A stretch of 64,000 nucleotides of DNA from Bacteroidota bacterium (GTDB lineage: Bacteria; Bacteroidota; Bacteroidia; Chitinophagales; Saprospiraceae). Positions 25,881-36,199 of this stretch are shown here, piece after piece. The notes beneath the pieces are model-generated. The model had not been told where the DNA came from, searched no databases, and saw only the letters and a program-made list of their open reading frames with translations. How positions within the stretch are numbered: position 1 is the stretch's first letter; each line of letters begins with the position of its first letter. A program made the position numbers and the translations under genes. Location of the stretch: assembly GCA_963169455.1 (NCBI GenBank), contig CAUJDW010000158.1, positions 1 to 64,000 of the forward strand, written 5' to 3'.

Positions 25881-26528
25881 TCAGATATCCTCTTCCAGGT
25901 TGTCGTATTCGAAAATCGGGTGGTCCAGGGGCGAATTCGGCTCCAGGTCCAGCAGGGGGCGTATGACCCCGTCGGCGAGGTCATACACCCAGCCGTGCAG
26001 ATGGGGGGCCTTGTGCTTTTTCCAGGATTGCTGAATAATGGACGTTTTGGCCAGGTTGTACACCTGTTCCTGGACGTTGAGTTCTATGAGCTTGTTCAGG
26101 CGCGCGTCCTCCGACTCCAGGGCGTCGATCTCCGCCTGGTGGTAGCGGTACACGTCCTTGATGTTGCGTATCCATTTGTTGATCAGCCCGTATGACTTTT
26201 TCGTCATGGCCGCCTTGACTCCCCCACAGCCGTAATGGCCGCAGACGATGATGTGTTCGATGCGAAGCACTTCCACCGCGTACTGCAGCACACTCAGCAG
26301 GTTGAGGTCCGTATGGATTACCAGGTTCGCCACGTTGCGGTGAATGAAAATCTCACCGGGCTGGGTCTGGGTAATCTCATTGGGAGGAACCCGGCTGTCG
26401 GAGCAGCCGATCCAGAGAAATTTGGGCGCCTGAATGTCGACGAGGCGTTGGAAAAAACCGGGATCCCCTGATATTTTTTCCTTGGCCCAGGCCTTGTTTT
26501 CCAGTAGCAGTTGTTCGTACGGTTTCAT
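25881..26528 (-). CDS. Beta-carbonic anhydrase
   Basis: The 215-residue enzyme interconverts CO2 and bicarbonate. Zinc ligands are visible: C42 and D44 in IGCSDSRVPPN, with H98 and C101 in VCGHYGCGG. R46 completes the Asp-Arg dyad. Length fits the Can/CynT group (about 215). Its ATG overlaps the stop of the upstream sulP by 4 bp, so the two are co-translated. Together with the sulP genes it suggests coupled bicarbonate transport and hydration. Confidence 0.95.
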   Translation of the reverse strand: MKPYEQLLLENKAWAKEKISGDPGFFQRLVDIQAPKFLWIGCSDSRVPPNEITQTQPGEIFIHRNVANLVIHTDLNLLSVLQYAVEVLRIEHIIVCGHYGCGGVKAAMTKKSYGLINKWIRNIKDVYRYHQAEIDALESEDARLNKLIELNVQEQVYNLAKTSIIQQSWKKHKAPHLHGWVYDLADGVIRPLLDLEPNSPLDHPIFEYDNLEEDI

Positions 26529-28099
26529 GATTTGGCAGGTTCTTTAATGAGAAAATCAGGTGCATAGGCCAGGCGTTTGAGGTTCACCTGTATGCCCTTA
26601 TCTTTTGCGGTGGCAATAAAGTCATTGAGTATCTCCGCATTGTCGAGGTCGACAAAACTCACCATGGACAAGTCGATCAGGACGTTGCTTTCTTCCGGTA
26701 TCTGGCTAAGATATCCTTTGAGTTCGAATTTGTGGATAAAAGACAGGTCCTTTTTGAACCGAAGCAGGTAATTGTTGCCGTCCTGGTACATGCTGATGGC
26801 CGAGTGGTAGTTTTGGCGCACCACGAAAAATGCGCCGACCATCAGCCCGATGCAGACCCCGACGAGCAGGTCGGTGAACAGGATAGCCAGGATCGTAACG
26901 ACGAATGGGATAAAGTGCGCCAGGCCTTTCCGGTATTTGCGCACAAATATTTCGGGCTTGGCCAGTTTGTAGCCGATGGAGATCAGGACAGCCGCCAGAG
27001 CGGAAAGCGGGATCAGGTTCAGCACGGCGGGGATGGCCACGACGCAGACCAGGAGGAGGGCGCCATGTGCGATTGCGGAGAGTTTGCTGACGGCGCCGGA
27101 ATTCACGTTGGCCGAGCTGCGCACGATCACCGAGGTAACCGGGATGCCGCCGAGCATACCCGACACTATATTGCCGGCTCCCTGCGCCATCAGTTCCCGG
27201 TTGGGCGGGGTATTGCGCCGCAGGGGGTCCAGTTTGTCGACGGCCTCGATGTTCAGCAGGGTTTCCACGCTGGCCACCAGCCCAAGCGTCAGCCCTGCCA
27301 GCCACACATCCTTGTTGGTGGCCTGGCTGAAATCCGGAAAGGAAAACTGCGCCAGGAACTCGGAGGCCGAAGCCGCGATCGGGACGCTGACCAGGTGTTC
27401 GGAACCAATGGCCAGCGCCGGCGCGAACTGCTGGAAAACAAGGTTGCCCAGGATGCCGAATGCCACCACGACGAGCGGGCCGGGCATCAGCTTCATCCAT
27501 GGGCTTTTTTTCACCCTGCCGCTTTCCCACCAGAAAAGAAATACCAGCGACAACACGGAAATAATGACTGCTCCGGGTGAAAGCGCCTCCCTGAAGAGGT
27601 GAATGAGCCCCGAAAAGGTGTTGTATCCGTCTGCCTGCCAGAAGGACTCATCGCCCTCATAATTGGCATCATAGCCCACTGCATGGGGAATTTGCTTGAG
27701 AATGAGGATGATGCCGATTGCGGAGAGCATGCCTTTTATCACCGCGGAAGGGAAATAGTTGCTTACCAGGCCGGCGCGGGCCACTCCAAGCAGGATTTGA
27801 AGCAGGCCCGCCAGCACCACTGCCAGCAGAAAGGCCTGATAGGAGGGAAGGCTCTGTATAGCGCTGAGCACCACCACCGCCAGGCCGGCCGCCGGCCCGC
27901 TCACACTGAGCGGCGACTGGCTCAGGGCGCCAACTACCAGCCCCCCCGCAATGCCTGCGATGAGGCCCGCAAACAATGGGGCGCCGGATGCCAGCGCGAT
28001 GCCCAGGCAAAGCGGCAAAGCAACCAGAAAAACTACTAAGGATGCAGGCAGGTCCTGCCTCCAATGCGCAAAAAGGCCGTTGTGTCGTCGTTGTGCCAT
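26525..28099 (-). CDS. SulP family transporter fused to or coupled with carbonic anhydrase unit
   Basis: The 524-residue inner-membrane SulP protein has signature SQSPLSVSGPAAGLAVVVL, the GGIPVTSVIVRSSANVNSG motif and a short C-terminal STAS domain (about 430-520, VLIDLSMVSFVDLDNAEI). SulP proteins found beside carbonic anhydrase are usually proposed to carry bicarbonate. I start at MAQRRHNG; the ORF track's upstream start would extend into the AT-rich leader. It is the first gene of the unit; it overlaps the carbonic anhydrase gene by 4 bp. Confidence 0.9.
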   Translation of the reverse strand: MAQRRHNGLFAHWRQDLPASLVVFLVALPLCLGIALASGAPLFAGLIAGIAGGLVVGALSQSPLSVSGPAAGLAVVVLSAIQSLPSYQAFLLAVVLAGLLQILLGVARAGLVSNYFPSAVIKGMLSAIGIILILKQIPHAVGYDANYEGDESFWQADGYNTFSGLIHLFREALSPGAVIISVLSLVFLFWWESGRVKKSPWMKLMPGPLVVVAFGILGNLVFQQFAPALAIGSEHLVSVPIAASASEFLAQFSFPDFSQATNKDVWLAGLTLGLVASVETLLNIEAVDKLDPLRRNTPPNRELMAQGAGNIVSGMLGGIPVTSVIVRSSANVNSGAVSKLSAIAHGALLLVCVVAIPAVLNLIPLSALAAVLISIGYKLAKPEIFVRKYRKGLAHFIPFVVTILAILFTDLLVGVCIGLMVGAFFVVRQNYHSAISMYQDGNNYLLRFKKDLSFIHKFELKGYLSQIPEESNVLIDLSMVSFVDLDNAEILNDFIATAKDKGIQVNLKRLAYAPDFLIKEPAKS

Positions 28100-28361
28100 A
28101 GTTACAGTAGTAAAATTTTTGGATCCAAAAACAAAAAACACGAATGCATTATAAATAAATATGCTTTCCTGTTTTTTTGTTTAAAGGTATTACTATCTTT
28201 TTTCAATCCAAAAAAAAGCTCTTCCGGCGCAGATCGCTCACCGGTTCGCGCATCCTTAAAAAAAGAGAGGCTACAAAGGTAACCTCTCCTCTAAAAGCCT
28301 CAGTCACCATGCGGATTCTAACCATTTCCGGCGAAGCCGGAAGAATGGCAGAATCGAAATA
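28100..28361. other. AT-rich leader of the sulP-can-sulP unit
   Basis: The region lacks a plausible gene. A minus-strand TACCTTTG at 28274-28281 is a good -7 box and would give a leader of about 170 nt; a second near-consensus TACCTTTA lies closer. The inverted repeat GAGAGG/CCTCTC surrounds the -7 box. The rest (28362-28517) is AT-rich with no visible element. Confidence 0.4.
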
Positions 28362-28517
28362 GAGAATCGCGAATGTAAAATATTGGGCTTAAACCTCGGT
28401 CCATTCAATAGAAAAGGCTTAGGGCAATAAAACAAATTAATAGTAAACCTATGCCAATCAAACATCAGCCGGAATAATTTGTTTTTGTCCCCCGGCCATT
28501 TTTTCGGAGTGAATACC

Positions 28518-30362
28518 TTATGAGTGTGCGGAAGGGAATTCCAGCTTTTTGCCCAGGTAAACGAAGGAAAAACCATCCCGGGCTTCTATTCCATCCAGCC
28601 GCGGGGGGATTGTTTCCAGCGAGCCGGTATCCGTCCTGATGAAAAGAGGCACGCTTTTGGGGCTCAGGGTTGCGAGCCGCACCAGGCGTTCCATCTCTTC
28701 GGGGGCCGCGGCCGGCGCCTCATGGATGGTGGGATAATCCCTGGCTGCTTCATTGAAGTTCAAAAAATCATCGGTGTAGGAAAACAGGCCATGGGAGGGC
28801 GCCCCATCCGGGCTGTGCTTCAATTCTTCCGGGGTGATGAGCCGGAAGGCGCCATTTTCGCCAAAAATCTTTTGGTATTTATGGACGACGTATTGGTTTA
28901 TCTCGGGGCTGCTGGTCATGGCGATCATATAACCCATGTCCAGCAGTTCGAAATACTCCTCCAGGCCTTCGGAATAAATATTGGCCACAAATGCTTCCAG
29001 CCCCATCTCGCGCGCCTTTTTCACATTGCTTTCGCTGTTGTCGACCAGCACGACATGGCGGTTGTTGTCCTGTAGGAATTTTGCGATAAGCCGGGCTGCG
29101 GCGTTGGCGCCAATGAGCAGTACGCCAGATGAACCTTCCAGGGTCACCTTGAGCACTCTGGCCACTACCCGGGCCGTGGTGGCGTTCAAAAGCACCGTGC
29201 CCAGGACAACGAGGAAGACCAGGGGCGTCAGGTACTCGGCATCCGGCACCGACTCCGTGACCAGAGTGATTCCGAATAGAGAGGCAATGCCGGCAGCCAC
29301 GATGCCGCGGGGGCCGACCCAGGAGACGAATAGCTTTTCCCGAAGCTGCAACCCGGAGCCAATAGTACTCAGGAAAACGCCGAGCGGGCGAAGCACAAGG
29401 GCGATAATGGCAAAAAGCGCCAACGGGCGCCAGTTATTCAATATGATCTCAATATCCGATTGGTCAATATTGGCCGCCAGTACGATAAACAGTATCGAGA
29501 TAAGCAACACGCTCAGCGATTCCTTGAACGAGAGGATCTCCTTCAAGCGGGGTACGTCCATGTTGCCCAGCACCATGCCCATAACGACCACCGATAAAAG
29601 GCCGGATTCGTGAGCCAGCCAGTGGGAAAACACAAAAACGCCCAACACCAGCGCCAGCGTGAATACATTGAGCAGGTAATGGGGTATATGGCCTGCTCTG
29701 ATCAACAGGTAAAGCATATAGGCCGCAACAGCGCCAATGGCCAGCCCCAGCAGCAAGGTCTCGAAAAAAGAGGCGAACACATGCGTAGTGAGTTCCACAC
29801 CCCACTGCGCAGAGCGGATAAACTCGAACACCAGCACCGCCACAAGGGCGCCGATAGGGTCGATGAGAATGCCTTCCCACTTGAGCACGGCCGACACATT
29901 CCGGTTCAGAGGCACATTCTGCAGGATAGGGGCGATAACGGTCGGCCCGGTGACGATGATCAGGCTGGCGAACAGGAATGAAATGGGCCAGGAGAGCTGT
30001 ACGACATAGTGGGCGGCCAGGCCTGCTCCGAAAAAAGTGGTAATGGAGCCGATCGTGATGAGCTTTAGTATATCGGGCCCGACCAGGGCAAGCTCCCGCC
30101 GCTTCAGAGTGAGCCCGCCCTCAAACAAAATGATGCCGATAGCCAGCGAAACAAAGGCAAATAAATACTTTTCGGGAAAAATGCCTCCATCATCCTGGAT
30201 CATGGGTTCGATGAGCTTGTGCCCGTCTTTCGTAAAAAAAGCCGAAACCGGCCCTACGCCCAGCCCGATCAGGATGAGGGGCAGAATAGCAGGTACGCGG
30301 ATGCGCCACGCTATCCACTGCGCGAGTATGCCAAGGATGATGATGCCGGCTAATTCAAACAT
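28518..30362 (-). CDS. CPA-family cation:proton antiporter with RCK (TrkA-N) domain
   Basis: The 614-residue protein has about 12 transmembrane helices (residues 1-400) with the Na+/H+ exchanger signatures FEGGLTLKRREL, GPTVIAP and VGPRGIVAAGIASL. A Rossmann-type TrkA-N domain follows (about 410-510; VLLIGANAAARLIAKFL, HVVLVDNSE), then a short C-terminal domain. It is likely a Na+(K+)/H+ antiporter gated by NAD(H) or a nucleotide. I start at MFELAG, where hydrophobic helix 1 begins; the track start adds 46 unlikely residues. It is upstream of the SulP/carbonic anhydrase unit and in the same direction, consistent with shared pH or carbon homeostasis. Confidence 0.92.
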   Translation of the reverse strand: MFELAGIIILGILAQWIAWRIRVPAILPLILIGLGVGPVSAFFTKDGHKLIEPMIQDDGGIFPEKYLFAFVSLAIGIILFEGGLTLKRRELALVGPDILKLITIGSITTFFGAGLAAHYVVQLSWPISFLFASLIIVTGPTVIAPILQNVPLNRNVSAVLKWEGILIDPIGALVAVLVFEFIRSAQWGVELTTHVFASFFETLLLGLAIGAVAAYMLYLLIRAGHIPHYLLNVFTLALVLGVFVFSHWLAHESGLLSVVVMGMVLGNMDVPRLKEILSFKESLSVLLISILFIVLAANIDQSDIEIILNNWRPLALFAIIALVLRPLGVFLSTIGSGLQLREKLFVSWVGPRGIVAAGIASLFGITLVTESVPDAEYLTPLVFLVVLGTVLLNATTARVVARVLKVTLEGSSGVLLIGANAAARLIAKFLQDNNRHVVLVDNSESNVKKAREMGLEAFVANIYSEGLEEYFELLDMGYMIAMTSSPEINQYVVHKYQKIFGENGAFRLITPEELKHSPDGAPSHGLFSYTDDFLNFNEAARDYPTIHEAPAAAPEEMERLVRLATLSPKSVPLFIRTDTGSLETIPPRLDGIEARDGFSFVYLGKKLEFPSAHS

Positions 30363-30568
30363 GCGAAATGGTTTGTTTGGCCTTAAAATAATGATCTTTT
30401 CGCTCAAAAGTTCAGCGGAAGGGAATTTTGCCGGGCCCGCCGGCTTCCGGAACAAGGATAGATGTTGCCCTGATGCGTTCACCGCAAAAGGCCTTATCAC
30501 AGCAGGCGCCTCAGGCTTGATACTATTTTACCCCAATTTCCTGCCCCCCGTTTTCAGCTTGTTTTTAT

Positions 30569-30576
30569 TACCTTTG
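30569..30576 (+). promoter_or_regulatory. -7 box of prfC
   Basis: TACCTTTG lies 31 bp upstream of the prfC ATG; no TTG is found at the ideal distance. Confidence 0.45.
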
Positions 30577-30607
30577 CAGCTCGCAAAAAACGCGCAAGCA
30601 AGCCATA

Positions 30608-32186
<1,579 letters not shown>

Positions 32187-32188
<2 letters not shown>

Positions 32189-32351
32189 AGCATGTTTGGA
32201 GGCCGGATTTGAAAGCGAAAAGTGTCAATTTTTCGGTGAGACAAGGCGCTTTTCGAAGGGCGTACCCTGAGGTACGGCCAAGAAAAGCAACGCAGTATCA
32301 CCGAAAAAGCGGCCTTTTTTAGCTCAAAGGCTGGCCTCCAAACATGCTCTT
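32187..32351. mobile_element. MITE-like palindromic element, long copy
   Basis: The ends are AGAGCATGTTTGGAGGCC and its inverted repeat GGCCTCCAAACATGCTCT, and the interior contains nested inverted repeats (TTTTTCGGTGA/TCACCGAAAAA, CGCTTTTC/GAAAAGC, GGCGTACC/GGTACGGCC). The whole 165 bp can fold as one long hairpin. It encodes nothing. A shorter, inverted copy is at 51987-52065. No transposase gene is present, so mobilisation would need one elsewhere. Confidence 0.75.
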
Positions 32352-32361
32352 AGCCCTCCCC

Positions 32362-33159
32362 TCAGGGCGCGCTTACCAGAACGGCCGGAGAAACCGAAGC
32401 AGGCGGAGCAATATCGAAGGGCTCGGATGAAGATTCCGGCACGGGCGCATTTGAAAAAAGGGCGAGGTCCAGCCCGGACACCCCGGAGACATCCCGGATG
32501 CGGATCGTCACCCGCGGCAGCGACGACGTCGATCCATCGGTTCGTTCTCTTACCTCAAGTACATCAAATGCCACCAGGCCCAGGTTCGCCCCCATGAGGT
32601 TCCCCTCGAGCGGCGAATAGTTGATGCTGATGTCGCTGTCGTACACCACGGCCAGAACCGTTTGGCCGACGAGCATGGCCAGCCCCCTGGCCCGAAGCGG
32701 CGTAACATCAGGTATCTCATCGAGAAGCACCTCCCTGTCGTCGTCGGGATTCTGAGCGCCCAGGCCAGGCCCAGGCGCCAGGTAGTTTCGCAGGCCGTTG
32801 CCGGTAGGCCCGGCGCTTTTCCAGGATGCGGGGATCGTTTTGAGGGCGAACCACCCCTCATCACCCACTTGCCCGGTGAACAGGCCGATCGTCTTACCCT
32901 CATTGTTCCGGAAATACTCCAGCGGGCGGCGCAGGCCAACTTCTGCGAGCTGATCGTTGACGTCCGTATCGGAAAAATCATTGGGCGGATTGCCGTTGTC
33001 GATGCTCTCTTCGTCAATTACGAGCACTACGGCACGGGTATTCCCGCCCTCATTCTCAGAAGGCGAGGAGGAGTCTTTTTCACAGGAAGAGACGCTCAGC
33101 AAAAGCGCGGGGAGGACAAAAGCCAATACGAGTTTGGGGAAGGAATGCCGTTTTTTCAT
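32362..33159 (-). CDS. Hypothetical lipoprotein
   Basis: The 265-residue protein has a type II signal peptide ending in the lipobox SVSSC (Cys near 27), followed by a Ser/Glu/Asn-rich spacer. The mature domain has two halves (IDNGNPPNDFSDTDVND... and the later DSDISINYSPLEGNLMGANLG). The C-terminus is Ser/Pro-rich and low-complexity. I recognise no family. The role is unknown. It is convergent with prfC across the MITE-like element and upstream of no obvious partner. Confidence 0.7.
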   Translation of the reverse strand: MKKRHSFPKLVLAFVLPALLLSVSSCEKDSSSPSENEGGNTRAVVLVIDEESIDNGNPPNDFSDTDVNDQLAEVGLRRPLEYFRNNEGKTIGLFTGQVGDEGWFALKTIPASWKSAGPTGNGLRNYLAPGPGLGAQNPDDDREVLLDEIPDVTPLRARGLAMLVGQTVLAVVYDSDISINYSPLEGNLMGANLGLVAFDVLEVRERTDGSTSSLPRVTIRIRDVSGVSGLDLALFSNAPVPESSSEPFDIAPPASVSPAVLVSAP

Positions 33160-33254
33160 GTTTTTCTTTTTTTGAAAGAGAAAAACGCCTTCCCATTCAC
33201 ATTGTTATCTGCAAAAGGAACTTCCTGTACCACCTTAACAAATACCGGGCCCTA

Positions 33255-34169
33255 TCAGCCGGAAAAAGCTACCGCCACCTGGGCTGCCAGGCGGGCGTTG
33301 CTGAGCACCAGCTGGATATTAGCCTCCAGGCTCTGCCCTCCGGTCAGTTCCTCGATGCGCGCAAGCAGGAAGGGCGTAACGGCCTTGCCCCTGATGTTCC
33401 GGGCTTCGGCTTCGCCCAGCGCGCGGCGGATGGCCGCCTCCGCCCTGCCGGCAGGCATGGCCCAGGCCTCCGGGATGGGGTTGGCAATGACCAGCCCGCC
33501 CTGCAGGCCCGCCGCCCATTTGGCCTGCATGATGCGGGCTATTTCCAGGGGCGCCTCGACGCGGCAATCGACGGGCAGCCCGCTGCTGCGGGTGTAGAAG
33601 GCAGGAAATTCATCGGTTTGATACCCCAGCACCGGCACGCCATGCGTTTCCAGATATTCCAGGGTGAGCTCCAGGTCGAGGATGGCCTTGGCTCCGGCGC
33701 AGATGACAGCGACGCCCGTGCGCGCCAGCTCCTGCAGGTCTGCGGAGATATCCATAGTTTGTGCGCCCCCCCGGTGCACCCCTCCGATGCCGCCGGTGGC
33801 AAATACCCGGATGCCGGCCAGTTGGGCGATGATCATGGTGGCGGCCACGGTGGCGGCCCCGTCCTGCCCCCTCGCCAGGAGTACGGGCAGGTCGCGCCGG
33901 CTGGCCTTGGCCACCCGCTGCCCTTGTTTTCCCAGATAGCCGATTTCCGCTTCGCTCAGCCCAACGCTCAGCCGCCCGCCCAGTATGGCTATGGTGGCGG
34001 GAACTGCGCCATGGGCCCGCACCTCCTGCTCTACCTGCAGGGCCGTTTCGGCATTCCGGGGGTAAGGCATGCCGTGAGAAATGATGGTGGACTCCAGGGC
34101 AACCACGGGCCGCCCTTCCTGCAGGGCGGCACGGACTTCCGGAGAAGGGCGGAGGTAGGAGGGTGTCAT
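33255..34169 (-). CDS. psuG: Pseudouridine-5'-phosphate glycosidase
   Basis: The 304-residue enzyme cleaves pseudouridine 5'-phosphate to uracil and ribose 5-phosphate. Family motifs are VALESTIISHGMPYPRNAE, TIAILGGRLSVGLS, KASRRDLPVLLA, FATGGIGGVHRG and the QTDEFPAFYTRSSG segment. Length is typical (about 305). The start MTPSYLRPSPEV is conserved; the ORF extension of 23 residues is unsupported. No pseudouridine kinase (psuK) is adjacent. Confidence 0.95.
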   Translation of the reverse strand: MTPSYLRPSPEVRAALQEGRPVVALESTIISHGMPYPRNAETALQVEQEVRAHGAVPATIAILGGRLSVGLSEAEIGYLGKQGQRVAKASRRDLPVLLARGQDGAATVAATMIIAQLAGIRVFATGGIGGVHRGGAQTMDISADLQELARTGVAVICAGAKAILDLELTLEYLETHGVPVLGYQTDEFPAFYTRSSGLPVDCRVEAPLEIARIMQAKWAAGLQGGLVIANPIPEAWAMPAGRAEAAIRRALGEAEARNIRGKAVTPFLLARIEELTGGQSLEANIQLVLSNARLAAQVAVAFSG

Positions 34170-34325
34170 AGTTTTTTTCTTTAAACAAACTTCGGGAAAA
34201 CCCCGATGCCGGCTGCCGCCGCGCAAGAAGGGCAACAATAGGCGAATCCGCGTGAGTAAAGATATAGCATAAGTGCAGAAGGCCGGCCGGGCGAAGGCGG
34301 TTGATAAGGCTCCCGTTGCGCTTCC

Positions 34326-35483
34326 CTACCGCACCACCCGCCCCTTCCACTCGTACCTTTTCACCACCAGCGATAAGGCGCCCACCAGTGCGAAATACAG
34401 TACGTGCATCGCTTCGGAATACAGGAAGCCCCGCAGCAGCCGGGGCTGGCCGAAGAAATGGGCCGCGGTGCTGAGCAACTGGTAATCGGCCAGGGCTTTG
34501 GTTGCGAATAAGCCCAGGAATATCCCCAGTCCGTATATCGGCTGGAATGGCAGGATGAGCAGGGCCGCCAGGATGGCCCAGCAATAGAGGAACACCACCC
34601 CCAGCACGGCGGTAACACGCCAGTCGTCATAGCTCTCATTCTTGGCGCCCCAGCGCAGGCGCTGCCGGAAGAAGGCGCGCAGGGACGGCTGAGGAGTGGA
34701 AAACACGACTGCTTCCCGGTTTTTGACGAAGCTCACCTGGCCCGGGTAACGGCCCGCAATCTTCTGGATAAGGAAAACATCATCGCCGGAGGCAAATTGT
34801 TCATTGCCGGAGAAGCCCCCGGCGGCTTCGAAAGTTGCTTTTTCATAGGCCAGGTTGGCTCCGTTGGCCAGATAGAGCGCCCGGCTCCGGATGCCTGCGC
34901 CCGTCACCAGCATCATGCCGGCGAAGTCGAGCGCCTGGAAGCGCTCCAGGGGGTTGCGCACGGGCCGGAACAGCACGGGGGCGGCGATGGCCCTGGCGCC
35001 CGTAGCTTCATAATGGGAAACGAGCTGCCTCAACCAGCCCGGGCCGGCCTGGCAATCGGCGTCGGTAGTGGCGATGAGTTGGCCGTGAGCATGGGCAATG
35101 CCTGTTTCCAGGGCTTTCTTTTTATAGGATTGGACGGGAATCGCGGCATCGATGTGATCGGCGAGGTGCAGCAGCCGCAGGCCCGGGCCGGCAAGAGACT
35201 GGACAACAGCCGCCGTCCGGTCGGTAGAGTGGTCATCGACGACGATGATCTCCAGCAGAGCCCGCGGATAATCCTGATGCAGAAGGCTGTGCAGGCAGGC
35301 CTGGATGGACACCTCCTCATTGCGCGCCGGCACGATGACACTGACGCTCGTGCGCGGCTGCCAGGCTGCCGGGGCATCCCATCCGGGCAGGGCGTACCAG
35401 AGCCGAAGCAGCCACCTGATGAGGATGCTGTAGCCCAGGGCGAGGCTTATGCCGGCAATGAAAAAGAAGGTCAGCCAAACCAA
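34326..35483 (-). CDS. Membrane glycosyltransferase family 2
   Basis: The 385-residue enzyme has an N-terminal transmembrane helix (residues 2-25), a GT-A domain (about 45-270; SVSVIVPARNEEVSIQACL, VVDDHSTD, ATTDADCQAG as the DxD, QRLRWGAK as the Q/RxxRW motif) and three or more C-terminal transmembrane helices (about 290-375). This is the processive-type GT2 layout of enzymes making extracellular or lipid-linked glycans. The substrate is unknown. It is followed 3 bp upstream by the 159-residue membrane protein gene, so the two are likely cotranscribed. Confidence 0.9.
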   Translation of the reverse strand: MVWLTFFFIAGISLALGYSILIRWLLRLWYALPGWDAPAAWQPRTSVSVIVPARNEEVSIQACLHSLLHQDYPRALLEIIVVDDHSTDRTAAVVQSLAGPGLRLLHLADHIDAAIPVQSYKKKALETGIAHAHGQLIATTDADCQAGPGWLRQLVSHYEATGARAIAAPVLFRPVRNPLERFQALDFAGMMLVTGAGIRSRALYLANGANLAYEKATFEAAGGFSGNEQFASGDDVFLIQKIAGRYPGQVSFVKNREAVVFSTPQPSLRAFFRQRLRWGAKNESYDDWRVTAVLGVVFLYCWAILAALLILPFQPIYGLGIFLGLFATKALADYQLLSTAAHFFGQPRLLRGFLYSEAMHVLYFALVGALSLVVKRYEWKGRVVR

Positions 35484-35486
35484 AGC

Positions 35487-35966
35487 TTATGGTTCTTTGA
35501 AAAAGTCGTCGTACTGGTTGGTGTCCTGCTTCCGGCCCGGCCGGGGCTCCACTTCGGGCAGTTCGACGGGTTCGTCCTCCATGTCCAGTTCTTCGAATTC
35601 CACATATTCCCCTTCGCGCGCCTTGCGGGCTTCGGCTTCCGCCTGCTTCACCCGCTTTTTCAAAAGGGCCTTGCCCAGGAGGAATGCCGCCAGCACCGGG
35701 AAGCCCAGCACGCTGAGCGCGATGGCCCCGATGCCCATCAGCGGGTTCTTTTTTGTCAGGCCGATCAGCCACTGTATGTAGCCAACCACAACTCTGTAAT
35801 CGAGGATGAGGGTGGCAATGAGCAGGATGGGCGAGAGGTAATACAGAATGGTGAAGACGAAGCGGGCTATGAAATAAAGCCCCAGCAGGAACAACACGAT
35901 AAAGATGATTCCGAAAATGGAGCTGAATGGGTTGCCCTCCACTTTAAATTCTTGGCGATAACGCAT
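35487..35966 (-). CDS. Uncharacterised membrane protein
   Basis: The 159-residue protein has two or three hydrophobic segments (about 15-60 and 80-102) and a charged, acidic C-terminal tail rich in E, P and D. There is no motif that I recognise; similar small membrane proteins precede glycosyltransferases in Bacteroidota. It is immediately upstream of the GT2 gene (3-bp gap), so a role in the same envelope process is possible. Confidence 0.75.
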   Translation of the reverse strand: MRYRQEFKVEGNPFSSIFGIIFIVLFLLGLYFIARFVFTILYYLSPILLIATLILDYRVVVGYIQWLIGLTKKNPLMGIGAIALSVLGFPVLAAFLLGKALLKKRVKQAEAEARKAREGEYVEFEELDMEDEPVELPEVEPRPGRKQDTNQYDDFFKEP

Positions 35967-36094
35967 ACCAGTTCAGTCGTTTTCTGTTTGAACCGGTAAG
36001 TTACGCAATAGTTGCCTGCCGATAAAGGCCTTTAGGCCAAAGCCGCCCGATATCGGATGAGCGCCTGCCCGGCTTAAAATTTCGCCGCCGAATT

Positions 36095-36123
36095 TTGCAT
36101 CCGGGCAAATAAGCGTATTTTTG
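36095..36123 (+). promoter_or_regulatory. Promoter of the TlpA-like gene
   Basis: TTG at 36095-36097 and TATTTTTG at 36116-36123 (18-bp spacing), 77 bp before the ATG. Confidence 0.55.
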
Positions 36124-36199
36124 TACGTTTTCCATTCCTGGTAGAAACACCTCCCAAAACGAAAAACCACCGCAATCTTTCAGTTAAACGACTACTGCC

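Noticed and set aside
28328-28346. TTCCGGCGAAGCCGGAA hairpin near the antiporter's 3' side
   Set aside because: Short stem with no T tract on either strand; not enough to call a terminator or a repeat.
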